The translations under genes were made by a program, and so were the position numbers. 64,000 bases of DNA from Gemmiger formicilis (lineage in GTDB: Bacteria; Bacillota; Clostridia; Oscillospirales; Ruminococcaceae), in assembly GCF_016900095.1 (NCBI RefSeq), contig NZ_JACJJP010000015.1:1-64000 (forward strand). The letters are read 5' to 3'. Shown piece after piece: positions 22,205-30,700 of the stretch. The notes beneath the pieces were generated by a model. The model was not told the origin of the DNA. It did not search any database and saw nothing but the letters and a program-made list of their open reading frames with translations. The number at the start of each line of letters is the position of its first letter. Within the stretch, counting starts at the first letter, position 1.

Positions 22205-23620
22205 TCAACGCTTCTGCTCTTGATCACGTTCTTTCTCAACCCGCTTTTCATCCTCAAATCCCATAACACGATCCACATTTGCCTTGACCGTTTGTAGCTC
22301 CCGCATCTCCTCGCGGGCCTTCCGGTATTCACCGTAGGCTTTTTTCTTTTCGGCCAGTAATTCGGCATACTCGGCCTGCAAGCTCTTGATGGTGGGCAGC
22401 TTCTTAACATTCAACTCGTTAAAGGCGTTCTTGGCTGCTTTGTGGAGCAGAATATCCGCTTCGTGTTCAGCCAGGAACTTTTTCGAGTATCCGGCTTTGC
22501 GATACGCTACATAGACATCACGGGTTTTCGCATAATTGACGATGTGAGTACGCAGCACAGCGATCTCGGCCATGCGTTTTTCGGCTGCCTTTATCTGATC
22601 GGAAAGAGCGTGATAGTGTTCCGTCGCTTCTGCTGTGCGGGCATCCAGGTCTGCATACTCCAACAGCCCGTGTTCGGTCAGATAATTCATAGTCTTGGCC
22701 ATCTGCTTGAGATTGAACACCTTAGCCCAGCGGGCGTATCCGGCACCTTTCCCAGCCTGGAGTTTTGCCTGAATGTCCACCAGCAGATTGACCCTGGGCG
22801 GGGCGGCCTGCGGGACGGCTTGCTTGCGGGTCGTATGCTCTTTCTGGCCGGAGAGGACCGCCAACAGATCGTCCAGCGTGTAGCCGTCTCCCAGCCGGTC
22901 AAAGCGGACGTTGTTGCCCCAGCCCTCTGCGCTGATGGAGATGGTTTTGCCGCGCCGGTGAACGGTGAAGCCGTCCTGTTCCAGCAGGCGCAGCAGCTCC
23001 TCCAGGCTGGCCGGTTTCTGCGCCAGCGCCCGGTCGATGGCCTGGCGCAGCTGCTCCTTATGGGAGGGCTTGGCCGCATCGCCCAGCCATTTGTTGTAGC
23101 TCTGGCCGCGCCGCTTGGGAGCCTCCACGATGGAATAGCCGTTCTCGATGCAGATGGTGTCGCTCAGACGGTGGACGGCGCGGGTGCTGCCCCAAAAGTT
23201 GCGGAACTTGCGGTCGCACTCCAGCGTGGTGGAGTTCCATATAATATGGTTGTGGACGTGAGCCTTGTCGATGTGGGTGCAGACGATGAAAGCGTGCTTG
23301 CCCTTGGTGAAGCGCCGGGCCAGCTCCACGCCCAGGCGGTTGGCTTCCTCCGGCGTGATCTCGCCCGGCACAAAGGACTGCCGCAGGTGGTAGGCGATCA
23401 CGTCGTCCGCACCGCGCACCCGGCCGGTGCGGGCGGCGTAGGTCTGCTTGTCCAGCAGGAACTGAGCATCGGCCACGCGGCTGTCGCACTGGTAGCTGGT
23501 GATGAGCCTACCGTGGTCGGTCTTGTCTGGATTTTTTACATAGTCGATAATGTCGCTGATTGCCTTGCCGACCGTGCGGCCCTTGCCGGCGTGCAGCGGC
23601 ATGATGCGGGTGGTGGCCAT
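22205..23620 (-). CDS. MOBP-type relaxase of the ICE
   Basis: A 471-residue relaxase/MobA-VirD2 family protein that would nick the ICE oriT and lead the strand into the recipient. Motif I contains Tyr in IIDYVKNPDKTDHG (about 25-37), and the metal-binding His triad motif is at H116 and HVHNH 121-125. The C-terminal ~200 residues are helical and charged. The ATG at 23620 has AAAGGAGG upstream. It is last in the minus-strand transfer array, after the AbiE operon, and its accessory protein MobC is encoded 2.7 kb upstream, so the usual mobC-relaxase unit has been split by AbiE and small genes. Confidence 0.9.
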   Translation of the reverse strand: MATTRIMPLHAGKGRTVGKAISDIIDYVKNPDKTDHGRLITSYQCDSRVADAQFLLDKQTYAARTGRVRGADDVIAYHLRQSFVPGEITPEEANRLGVELARRFTKGKHAFIVCTHIDKAHVHNHIIWNSTTLECDRKFRNFWGSTRAVHRLSDTICIENGYSIVEAPKRRGQSYNKWLGDAAKPSHKEQLRQAIDRALAQKPASLEELLRLLEQDGFTVHRRGKTISISAEGWGNNVRFDRLGDGYTLDDLLAVLSGQKEHTTRKQAVPQAAPPRVNLLVDIQAKLQAGKGAGYARWAKVFNLKQMAKTMNYLTEHGLLEYADLDARTAEATEHYHALSDQIKAAEKRMAEIAVLRTHIVNYAKTRDVYVAYRKAGYSKKFLAEHEADILLHKAAKNAFNELNVKKLPTIKSLQAEYAELLAEKKKAYGEYRKAREEMRELQTVKANVDRVMGFEDEKRVEKERDQEQKR

Positions 23621-23678
23621 GTGGGGTCCGCCTCCTTTCCAAAAAATAAGCGGCCTGCTCATCACAGACCGCATCGGT

Positions 23679-24029
23679 TTACTCTATATCAGTTTCCTCG
23701 TCCATATAAAAATCGAAATCTTCTTCAAAGTCATCTTCCAATTCATCCAGTTCTATCCTGGGCGGGAACCGCATTTCATACTGCTCCGTTGCCAAGGCCC
23801 GCACGGCATCCCGCCTGTCTTTCATCCGTTTCTTCAACCACGAAAGTTGTTCTTTGGATAATCGCCAGGGAAGGTTGACAAGGCGGGTAAGCGTCATTTC
23901 TTCTGCCTGCTTTTCTGGCGGGAGGGCGGCGCAGGTTTTACAAATGTGCGCGGCATGGCCTTTGCCGGAAAACTTTTCGTTTGCCTTATACTCGCCACAT
24001 ACCTTGCAGTAATGTCCACTTTTTTTCAT
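23679..24029 (-). CDS. Zinc-ribbon protein coupled to AbiE
   Basis: A 116-residue protein. Two CxxC pairs (CKVCGEYK and CKTCAAL, about 8-11 and 29-32) form a likely zinc ribbon. A basic helical segment with RLSKEQLSWLKKRMKDRRD follows, then a strongly acidic C-terminus (ELDELEDDFEEDFDFYMDEE). The ATG overlaps the abiEii stop as ATGA, so it is translated with the toxin. The family is not recognised. It could be a third component, a nucleic-acid binding partner or a transfer accessory. Confidence 0.7.
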   Translation of the reverse strand: MKKSGHYCKVCGEYKANEKFSGKGHAAHICKTCAALPPEKQAEEMTLTRLVNLPWRLSKEQLSWLKKRMKDRRDAVRALATEQYEMRFPPRIELDELEDDFEEDFDFYMDEETDIE

Positions 24030-24874
24030 GCCGTGCCCTCGCAACGAGCGAACAGCTGCCGCACCGCAGCCATGACCGTATCCCAGCCAAGGTCGGACGC
24101 ATAGGAGAACTTTTTCTGATAGGCCGCCCACAGGTCCTGCATGACCGGGCTGTTCTCCACTTCATCAAAGACTTCGGCGGCCTCGGCCAGATGGCGCTCG
24201 GTGCCGCGCTTGTGGGCTGTCGCCAGCAGCGCGTCATGGAGAATGTGCGGGTCCAGAGTGCTGCCATAGAGTTGTTGCAGGATGGCGATGTCGTAAAAAT
24301 CTCTCATGCGGGTGTTGGTCGTGGTCCGGGTGATGATGGTTTCCAGCTTTTCAGCCAGCACAGTTTCCAGGTTATAGGCCCAAACGTCGATGGAGCGGTC
24401 CTCCAGCATGAGCTTGAAGCTGTACCGCACCTCTTTAGGGGTGATGGCGTCGCCGGTGGAGATGTCGATTTTCAGCGGGGTGCGTACCCCGTCAAAAAGC
24501 GTTGTCATCGTCACCCGGATGCCGGGATATTCCGCTTCATCCATGATTTCCGAAATGCTTTTCACCTGGAAGGTAACGCCATCGTCAATGGGAACCGCGA
24601 TGATCTCGGCCATCATGTTCTCCACATCCTCCACGCTGACGTTGGCCCCCTTGACTGTTGCGTCCAGGTCCATCGTGGAGCGGGCGTCCAGGCCGACCAT
24701 CGCGGCCACCAGCATCCCGCCCTTGAGGATAAATTTGTCCCGGTAGGACGAGAGAGAAATGCGTTCCAGAAACCGCTCCATCATATAGTTGCGCATCAAA
24801 ATCTGCGCGTCCGCAGCGTTTTTCTTTGACAGGTTGCGGATCAAATCTTTCAGCTGCCTGGCTGTCTTTATCAT
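24026..24874 (-). CDS. abiEii: AbiEii-type toxin (nucleotidyltransferase)
   Basis: A 282-residue member of the AbiEii/AbiGii toxin family. The nucleotidyltransferase core is visible: FILKGGMLVAAM followed by RSTMDLDATV (about 48-73), with the DLD acidic pair, then LKIDIST with a third acidic residue near 137. AbiEii acts as a bacteriostatic GTP-dependent or NTP-dependent nucleotidyltransferase in a type IV toxin-antitoxin system and gives phage abortive infection. Its ATG overlaps the abiEi stop (ATGA). Confidence 0.9.
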   Translation of the reverse strand: MIKTARQLKDLIRNLSKKNAADAQILMRNYMMERFLERISLSSYRDKFILKGGMLVAAMVGLDARSTMDLDATVKGANVSVEDVENMMAEIIAVPIDDGVTFQVKSISEIMDEAEYPGIRVTMTTLFDGVRTPLKIDISTGDAITPKEVRYSFKLMLEDRSIDVWAYNLETVLAEKLETIITRTTTNTRMRDFYDIAILQQLYGSTLDPHILHDALLATAHKRGTERHLAEAAEVFDEVENSPVMQDLWAAYQKKFSYASDLGWDTVMAAVRQLFARCEGTA

Positions 24875-25473
24875 AACAGTACCTCCAAATACTGGCGTAA
24901 AATCTTCTCGACCCGGAACAGTTTAGCATAGCGCACCAGCGTCCGCAGGTCCTTGTCTTTCCGGCGGGCATACGCTTTCAAAGCGTCCTGAAATGTCTGC
25001 ATCTCGATGTGGCTCCGGCTGCGCAGCACATCGCAGATCGTCCGTTCCATATCATAGACCGGCACATCGTGGCCGAAGGGGGTCTGTGCGGTTGACAGGC
25101 CGACCTCATACAGCTCCGCCTTGATGGTAAAGACCTGAACGCCCTCACTTTTAAGCCGGGTGGGGTTGTAGCCCGTCTTGACCGTAATGGAATAGGCCAG
25201 CGGCTCCCGGTCGGTCAGGTCGTGGAAAAACAGCGCCGTTTCATGGGAAAAAACTGCCTGCGGACAGCGAAGATGCAGCAGATACATGGCGTCCACCCAG
25301 GCGTCTTTGGAAAGATAAATCCCATGCGCCGCCTGTTCCAGTCCACGAGACTGCACGAATTGATAAAAAACAGGTTTTGAGATCCCGGCCGCGAGGGCCT
25401 GCCCGGTGCGCAGCATCCCGTCCTGGCGTTCCATCAGCTGGTCCAGCTGTTGAAATTGGCTCACGTTCTTCAC
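24871..25473 (-). CDS. abiEi: AbiEi-type antitoxin and autorepressor
   Basis: A 200-residue protein with an N-terminal winged helix (about 5-60: LDQLMERQDGMLRTGQALAA) and a C-terminal domain including VFSHETALFFHDLTDREP and PVYDMERTICDVLR, both hallmarks of the AbiEi family. It counteracts AbiEii without direct binding and represses its operon. An inverted repeat over the promoter upstream is its likely operator. The ATG is preceded by AAGGAAGG. Confidence 0.9.
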   Translation of the reverse strand: MKNVSQFQQLDQLMERQDGMLRTGQALAAGISKPVFYQFVQSRGLEQAAHGIYLSKDAWVDAMYLLHLRCPQAVFSHETALFFHDLTDREPLAYSITVKTGYNPTRLKSEGVQVFTIKAELYEVGLSTAQTPFGHDVPVYDMERTICDVLRSRSHIEMQTFQDALKAYARRKDKDLRTLVRYAKLFRVEKILRQYLEVLL

Positions 25474-25483
25474 CTTCCTTTCA

Positions 25484-25519
25484 TGCTAATATTATACGCG
25501 AAATTAGCACGAAAGTAAA
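25484..25519 (-). promoter_or_regulatory. abiE promoter with overlapping operator
   Basis: On the minus strand TTTACT (25514-25519), a 17-nt spacer and TATAAT (25491-25496). An inverted repeat TGCTAAT / ATTAGCA (25484-25490 and 25503-25509) brackets the -10 box, a good place for AbiEi autorepression. Confidence 0.8.
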
Positions 25520-25524
25520 GTCAA

Positions 25525-25557
25525 AAAATTGCCGGGCAATCACTCCCGGCAATTCTT
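25525..25557 (-). terminator. Terminator upstream of abiE
   Basis: ATTGCCGGG pairs with CCCGGCAAT around an 8-nt loop, and TTTTTTG follows on the minus strand. It closes the upstream operon (25568-26181) and isolates abiE as its own unit. Confidence 0.9.
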
Positions 25558-25567
25558 CGCTTCCTAT

Positions 25568-25879
25568 TCAGCCGTACACCGCGTCCTGAATCGCATACCG
25601 CAGGTCCTGCACCTTACCCACCAGCCAGGCAGCGGCCATCGGCAGGCCCAGCGGGCTGACCAGGAAGGCAATCACCAGCAGGATCAGGCCGTTTTGCGGC
25701 GAGTAGGTCACAAGCACCGCGATCCCCAGCAGCGCCACCACTGCGGAGGCCAGGCCGAAGATAAAGCTGGACACATACAGCAGCCCGAAGCACAGCCAGG
25801 TGAACAGCATCAGCGCCAGCACCACCGGCGCGGCAAGGATTTTCAGCCCCAATTTCAAAATAAACAGTACCGCTCTCAT
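25568..25879 (-). CDS. Small hydrophobic membrane protein
   Basis: A 103-residue protein dominated by three to four membrane helices (about 5-30, 31-55, 57-85). The ATG at 25879 has AAGGAGG upstream and overlaps the preceding stop as ATGA. A conserved hypothetical of CTn-type elements; no function is proposed. Confidence 0.7.
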   Translation of the reverse strand: MRAVLFILKLGLKILAAPVVLALMLFTWLCFGLLYVSSFIFGLASAVVALLGIAVLVTYSPQNGLILLVIAFLVSPLGLPMAAAWLVGKVQDLRYAIQDAVYG

Positions 25880-26181
25880 TTCAGCGCCTCCTTCCGCCAG
25901 TCCAGGTATGGCTGGCACAGTTCCTCTACGGCCTTTTCGTCCGCCTCTGTGACCTCCCGGCGTCCCCGCGTCCGGCAGATCATGGCAAAGTCCTGAAAAT
26001 CCGAAAGAAGTATATCGAACAGTTCCTCCGGGGTCCGGCAGAGAATGCCGTCCACGCAGTAGCGGGAATCCTTGTCCCAGGTCAATCGGACATAGCCGCG
26101 TTTACAAGGGAGAACTTCTTCCTCCGGGTCGCGCAGCAGGTACTCTTGAAAAATCTTTAAGACGTTTTCAAACGTCAACAT
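25876..26181 (-). CDS. Conserved hypothetical protein of the transfer region
   Basis: A 101-residue soluble protein with several acidic and aromatic residues (FQDFAMICRTRGRREVTEADEKAVEEL). It is coupled to the membrane protein downstream by an ATGA overlap. I do not recognise the family. Confidence 0.65.
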   Translation of the reverse strand: MLTFENVLKIFQEYLLRDPEEEVLPCKRGYVRLTWDKDSRYCVDGILCRTPEELFDILLSDFQDFAMICRTRGRREVTEADEKAVEELCQPYLDWRKEALK

Positions 26182-26248
26182 CAGCCATCACCTCGTTTCT
26201 GACTCCATTATCAAGCACAACCCGCCAAAACGCAACGATACCGGCAAA

Positions 26249-26300
26249 GAAAAAAAGAGGGAGGCCCGGCGATGCAGCCTGCACGCACCGGACCTCCCTC
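26249..26300 (-). terminator. Terminator after mobC
   Basis: A long GC stem (GAGGGAGGCCCGG at 26257 onward with CCGGACCTCCCTC at 26288-26300) is followed on the minus strand by a T run. It ends the long upstream operon after mobC. Confidence 0.85.
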
Positions 26301-26322
26301 ACAGCCGGGGCGTATGCCCCTG

Positions 26323-26667
26323 TCACGTCAGCTTTGCCAGCTGGGTCAATACCTGATGCACCCCATCCCACAAAGCCTCTTGCCGCCGGGATATATCCTC
26401 CAGGTCAGCGTCGTAAATGCGCCCGGTTTCATTCACGCGGCGGGCCAGCTGGTTCAAGTTGTTGCTGGAATAGCGCATCAGAGAGACAAGCTCCTTCAGC
26501 TCCGGCAGTTCCAGGCGCACCACATAGCCGTCCAGGGCCATCTTGCGCAGGTAGGCTTCCCGGTTCTTTGTCCCCAGCTGGGCCATCTTCTGCTCAATCA
26601 GCGCCAGTTCCTCCGGCGAGACCCGGAAGTTCAGCTGCACCTCCCGTTTGCGCTTGGGGCCGCTCAC
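26323..26667 (-). CDS. mobC: MobC-like relaxosome protein
   Basis: A 114-residue protein: a basic start MSGPKRKREVQLNFRVSPEE typical of ribbon-helix-helix relaxosome proteins, then a helical MobC domain with ELVSLMRYSSNNLNQLARRVNE. Such proteins bind near oriT and help the relaxase open the DNA. The start overlaps the stop of the upstream gene (ATGA). The ICE relaxase itself is encoded 2.7 kb further on, beyond the AbiE unit. Confidence 0.88.
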   Translation of the reverse strand: MSGPKRKREVQLNFRVSPEELALIEQKMAQLGTKNREAYLRKMALDGYVVRLELPELKELVSLMRYSSNNLNQLARRVNETGRIYDADLEDISRRQEALWDGVHQVLTQLAKLT

Positions 26668-27731
26668 CGCTCCGGCTCCTTTTTCTTATGGATGTGAGCT
26701 TTCTTTTCAGCGGGGCGCGGCTCCTGTTTCAGCTGGCGGCGGACCGAGGGGCGGCGCTGGCGCAGCTCCTTGGAGCGGTCCTCACTGGCCAGGATGGTAA
26801 CATAGGTGCCGGGCAGGTCCTTCATGCCGGTGATCGCCAGGCTGCGGAACGGCAGCAGAGCCATCAGCTGGTCATGGGCCTGGGTGCCGGCGCGGGCCAG
26901 AAAGTCCGGCGAGACGCGGGCCATGTAATGGGTGCCGTGGGGGCTGTTGGGCGTATCCGGCGCACGAAGCTCCTGCAACAGCCGGGCGGCCTCGGCGTGA
27001 ATCTCCTCCGGCGTCAGCGGTTGGAGACGCAGATAATCCTGCCGCGCCTGGCTCAAAAACAGATCGACCAGGCCGGGGTGGCCGTCCACCACGAAGTCCA
27101 GGTTGCGCTCACCGCCAAAGCCGTCCGGGTTGGGCGGGATGTCCACCGTTTTGGCCCACGCCTTGTTGGCCGGGCTGAACCGCTCATCCCAATCTTTCTG
27201 CTGCACGGTGTTTGCCAGCACATAGAGGGTGCGGGTGTAGCCGAACTGCTCGATCACCTGGGGCACCGCGTCCTTGTCCAGCCGGTTGTCCCGGTAATGT
27301 TCTGAAATGGACACCTCAATAGCCTCCTTGCAGGCGATGTTGGCGCGGCGGGACGCCCGGTACAAATCCAGGTCGCCCTGTTCGCGGGCATAGGCGGCGT
27401 CGTGCCGGTAGAGCGGCAGTTCCCGCAGGGCGTCCAGCGCCGCCTCGGCCCGCTGCTCAATGCTGTCCCGCACCACATCCATGTAGGAAGTCTCCCGGTC
27501 AGAAAACTCCTTGTAGACATCGGCCAGCGGGGACGGCGACGCCAGCAGCGCGGCGGCCCGGCTTTGGGGCAGGTCCAGCTCCTCCATCGCCATCAGGATG
27601 TCCTCCCGGACCGTGTACTCATAGGTATGCTTTAGAATTTCCTCCGGGGGCTGGCTTTTCAGCCAGTCCCGGAACTTGTCCTGTTCGGCGGCCATCTTCT
27701 CATAGAGGGCCGTGTTTTTATCGGTATTCAT
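26664..27731 (-). CDS. DUF3848/DUF3849-like ICE protein
   Basis: A 355-residue protein. The N-terminal part (about 5-75: YEKMAAEQDKFRDWLKSQ, then YTVREDILMAMEEL) resembles DUF3848, and the central part (about 100-200: YRASRRANIACKEAIEVSI) resembles DUF3849, both common in Tn1549-like elements. The C-terminus is basic and proline-rich. It begins one base after the giant methylase/helicase gene. Function unknown. Confidence 0.75.
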   Translation of the reverse strand: MNTDKNTALYEKMAAEQDKFRDWLKSQPPEEILKHTYEYTVREDILMAMEELDLPQSRAAALLASPSPLADVYKEFSDRETSYMDVVRDSIEQRAEAALDALRELPLYRHDAAYAREQGDLDLYRASRRANIACKEAIEVSISEHYRDNRLDKDAVPQVIEQFGYTRTLYVLANTVQQKDWDERFSPANKAWAKTVDIPPNPDGFGGERNLDFVVDGHPGLVDLFLSQARQDYLRLQPLTPEEIHAEAARLLQELRAPDTPNSPHGTHYMARVSPDFLARAGTQAHDQLMALLPFRSLAITGMKDLPGTYVTILASEDRSKELRQRRPSVRRQLKQEPRPAEKKAHIHKKKEPER

Positions 27732-27732
27732 G

Positions 27733-30700
27733 TTATCGCACCTCCTGTTCGTGGTGTTTGGGTTTCTTTTCGGGATTGCGCGGCACCGGGCGTTTCAGGC
27801 CCTCCAGCACCGAGGGGCGGCTGCTCTTGGCAAGCACCGCCTCCGGCGCAGGGCGGCTCCGGCCGTCCATGTTCAGCAGTACATCCAGCTCGGTCAGCCG
27901 GGCGGACTTTACCCGCAAATCATCCTCAAAGGGGAAGGGCTTGCCCACCTCCGCCTTGGCGGCGGCCTGCTGCTGGTAGAGATTGTCCAGCTGGTTCTTC
28001 ACCGCCTCCAGCCGCTGGGGCATCTGACTGAGCGCATTGTCGATACGGGTGAGGTTGCCACGGGGGTCTATGCCCAGCGTCGCCCGGTGGGTCATCTGGC
28101 CTTTCAGCAGGAGCATATACTCCTGCCGGAAAGCGTCAAACGACACCGACATAGCGAAGCCCCGGTAACCGCCCACCGGCACCGGGTCGGTCCCTTTGAC
28201 CTCCTTGCAGGCGTCCAGCAGCGCCGCCCCGGCGTTCTCCTTGTCGGTGAGGGTGTCGCCACGGACTTCCATCCCGGCAAAGCCGTCCTCCGGGTGAGGA
28301 TGAGCGGCCAGGGTCGCCATATCCGCTTCCAGCCCGGCGATAAAGCCCTTGTTTTTCTCGATCTCCTCCGGGAAGGTTTTCAGCAGCTGGTCCTCCAGGC
28401 GGTACTGCTTGCTCTGGTGGTCGGCCTTCATCAGCTTTAACCGCGCCACGTCCACATCCAGGTCCATACGCTCCTTGATGCGCGGGTCTCCGGCGCACAG
28501 CGCCTTGATCTCGGCAAAGGAAAGCGCCGTTTCGTCCACATCGTCGCAGCTTCGCACTGGCGATTTAGAAGTCATGATCTGGCTGATGAATTTCTGTTTG
28601 TTTTCCACCGTCTGCCAGAGGTAGGCATCGAAAGTCCCCTCGGTGACATAACGGTACACATGGACGGTCTCGTTCTGGTTGCCCTGGCGCTCGATGCGCC
28701 CCTTTCGCTGGGCCAGGTCGCCGGGCCGCCACGGACAGTCCAGGTCATGCAGCGCCACCAGGCGGTCCTGCACGTTGGTGCCCGCGCCCATTTTGGCCGT
28801 GCTGCCCAGCAGGACGCGCACCTGGCCGGTGCGGACCTTGGAGAACAGCTCCTTTTTGCGCACCTCGGTGTTGGCCTCATGGATAAAGGCGATCTGCTCG
28901 GCGGGCACGCCTTTAGCGATGAGCTTCTGCCGGATGTCCTCGTACACAGTAAAAGCCGGTTCCGGCTCGTCCAGCGGCACCGCGTCCTCCAAAGCGTGGA
29001 GGGTCGGGTTGTCCAGCGCCTTCGCCACCTTTTTGGCAGGCCGGGCCTGGGGCGTGGAAATGTCGCAGAACACCAGCTGGGTCAGCTTGTCGGCCTCGCC
29101 ATCCCGCCAGATTTGCATGATATTGTCCACGCACTGGTTGACCTTGGTGCCCGGCTCATCCGGCAGCAGCTGGTTGATGATCCGCTGGTCCAGCCCCAGC
29201 TTGCGCCCGTCGCTGGTGATCTTGAGCATATTGTCCTGGGACGGGTCCACCGTACCGCTGTGTACCAGGGAAGCGCGTTCTGAAAGCGCCTTCACCATTT
29301 CCTGCTGCTGTTCGGTGGGCTGGGCCACGATGTTGTGGTACTCCACCTGGGGCGTGGGCAGGTGCAGCTGGTCGGCGGTTTTGATGTCCGCGATCTCCTT
29401 AAAGAGATTCATCAGCTCCGGCAAGTTGAAAAATTTGCTGAATCTTGTTCTTGCCCGGTAGCCGGTGCCCTCCGGGGCCAGCTCCAGCGCGGTCACGGTC
29501 TCGCCAAACCGGGACGCCCAGCAGTCAAAGTGGGTCATGCCCAGCTCTTGCAGGCGGTCATACTGGAGATAACGCTGCATGGTGTAAAGCTCGGTCATGG
29601 AGTTGGACACAGGCGTGCCGGTGGCAAAGATGACGCCCCGGCTGCCGGTGATCTCGTCCATGTAGCGGCACTTGGCGAACATATCCGAAGATTTCTGCGC
29701 ATCCGTGGTGGAGAGGCCCGCCACGTTGCGCATTTTTGTGTAGAGAAAGAGGTTCTTGTAATTGTGCGCCTCGTCCACGAACAGCCGGTCTACGCCCAGC
29801 TGTTCAAACGTCACCACATCGTCCTTGCGGCCCTCGGCTTGCAGCTTTTCCAGCCTTGCTTCCAAAGACTTTTTCGTGCGTTCCAACTGCTTGACGGTGA
29901 ACCGCTCCCCGCCGCTGGCCTCCACCTCGGCGATGCCCTCGGTGATTTCCCAAATCTGCTCATGCAGCAGCCGCTCCTGGCGTTCCTTGCTGATGGGGAT
30001 CTTCTCGAACTGGGAGTGTCCCATGATGATGGCGTCGTAGTCGCCTGTGGCGATGCGGGCACAGAATTTCTTGCGGTTATGCTTCTCGAAGTCCTTTTTG
30101 GTCGTTACCAGGATGTTCGCGGACGGGTACAGACGCAGGAACTCCGAAGCCCACTGTTCGGTCAGGTGATTTGGCACCACAAAGAGGGATTTCTGGCACA
30201 GGCCCAGGCGCTTGGCCTCCATCGCGGCCCCCACCATTTCAAAGGTCTTACCCGCGCCCACCTCATGGGCCAACAAGGTATTGCCGCCGTACAGTACATG
30301 GGCGATGGCATTTTTCTGATGTTCCCGCAGGGTGATGGCCGGGTTCATACCGCCGAAAACGATATGGCTGCCATCATACTCGCGGGGCCGGGTGGCGTTC
30401 ATTTCCTCGTTGTACTGGCGTACCAGCGCCTGCCGACGTTCCGGGTCGCGCCAAATCCAGTCCTTGAACGCCTCTCGGATGGCCTGCTGCTTTTGGGCGG
30501 CCAGGGTGGTTTCCTTGGCGTTCAGCACCCGGCGCTCCTTGCCGTCTGCGTCCTCCACGGTGTCGTAGATACGCACGTCCCGCAGATTGAGGGAATCTTC
30601 AAGGATTTTATAGGCGTTGGCGCGGCCGGTCCCGTAGGTCGAGTAGGCGGCCACGTTGTTTTGCCCCACGACATTTTTGCCGGAGATCTGCCACTCCGCC

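Noticed and set aside
22120-22410. 96-residue minus-strand ORF over the relaxase 3' end
   Set aside because: It mainly overlaps the relaxase in another frame and resembles a shadow.
22442-23878. A 478-codon plus-strand frame
   Set aside because: Antisense to the MOBP relaxase, which has clear motifs and a ribosome site.
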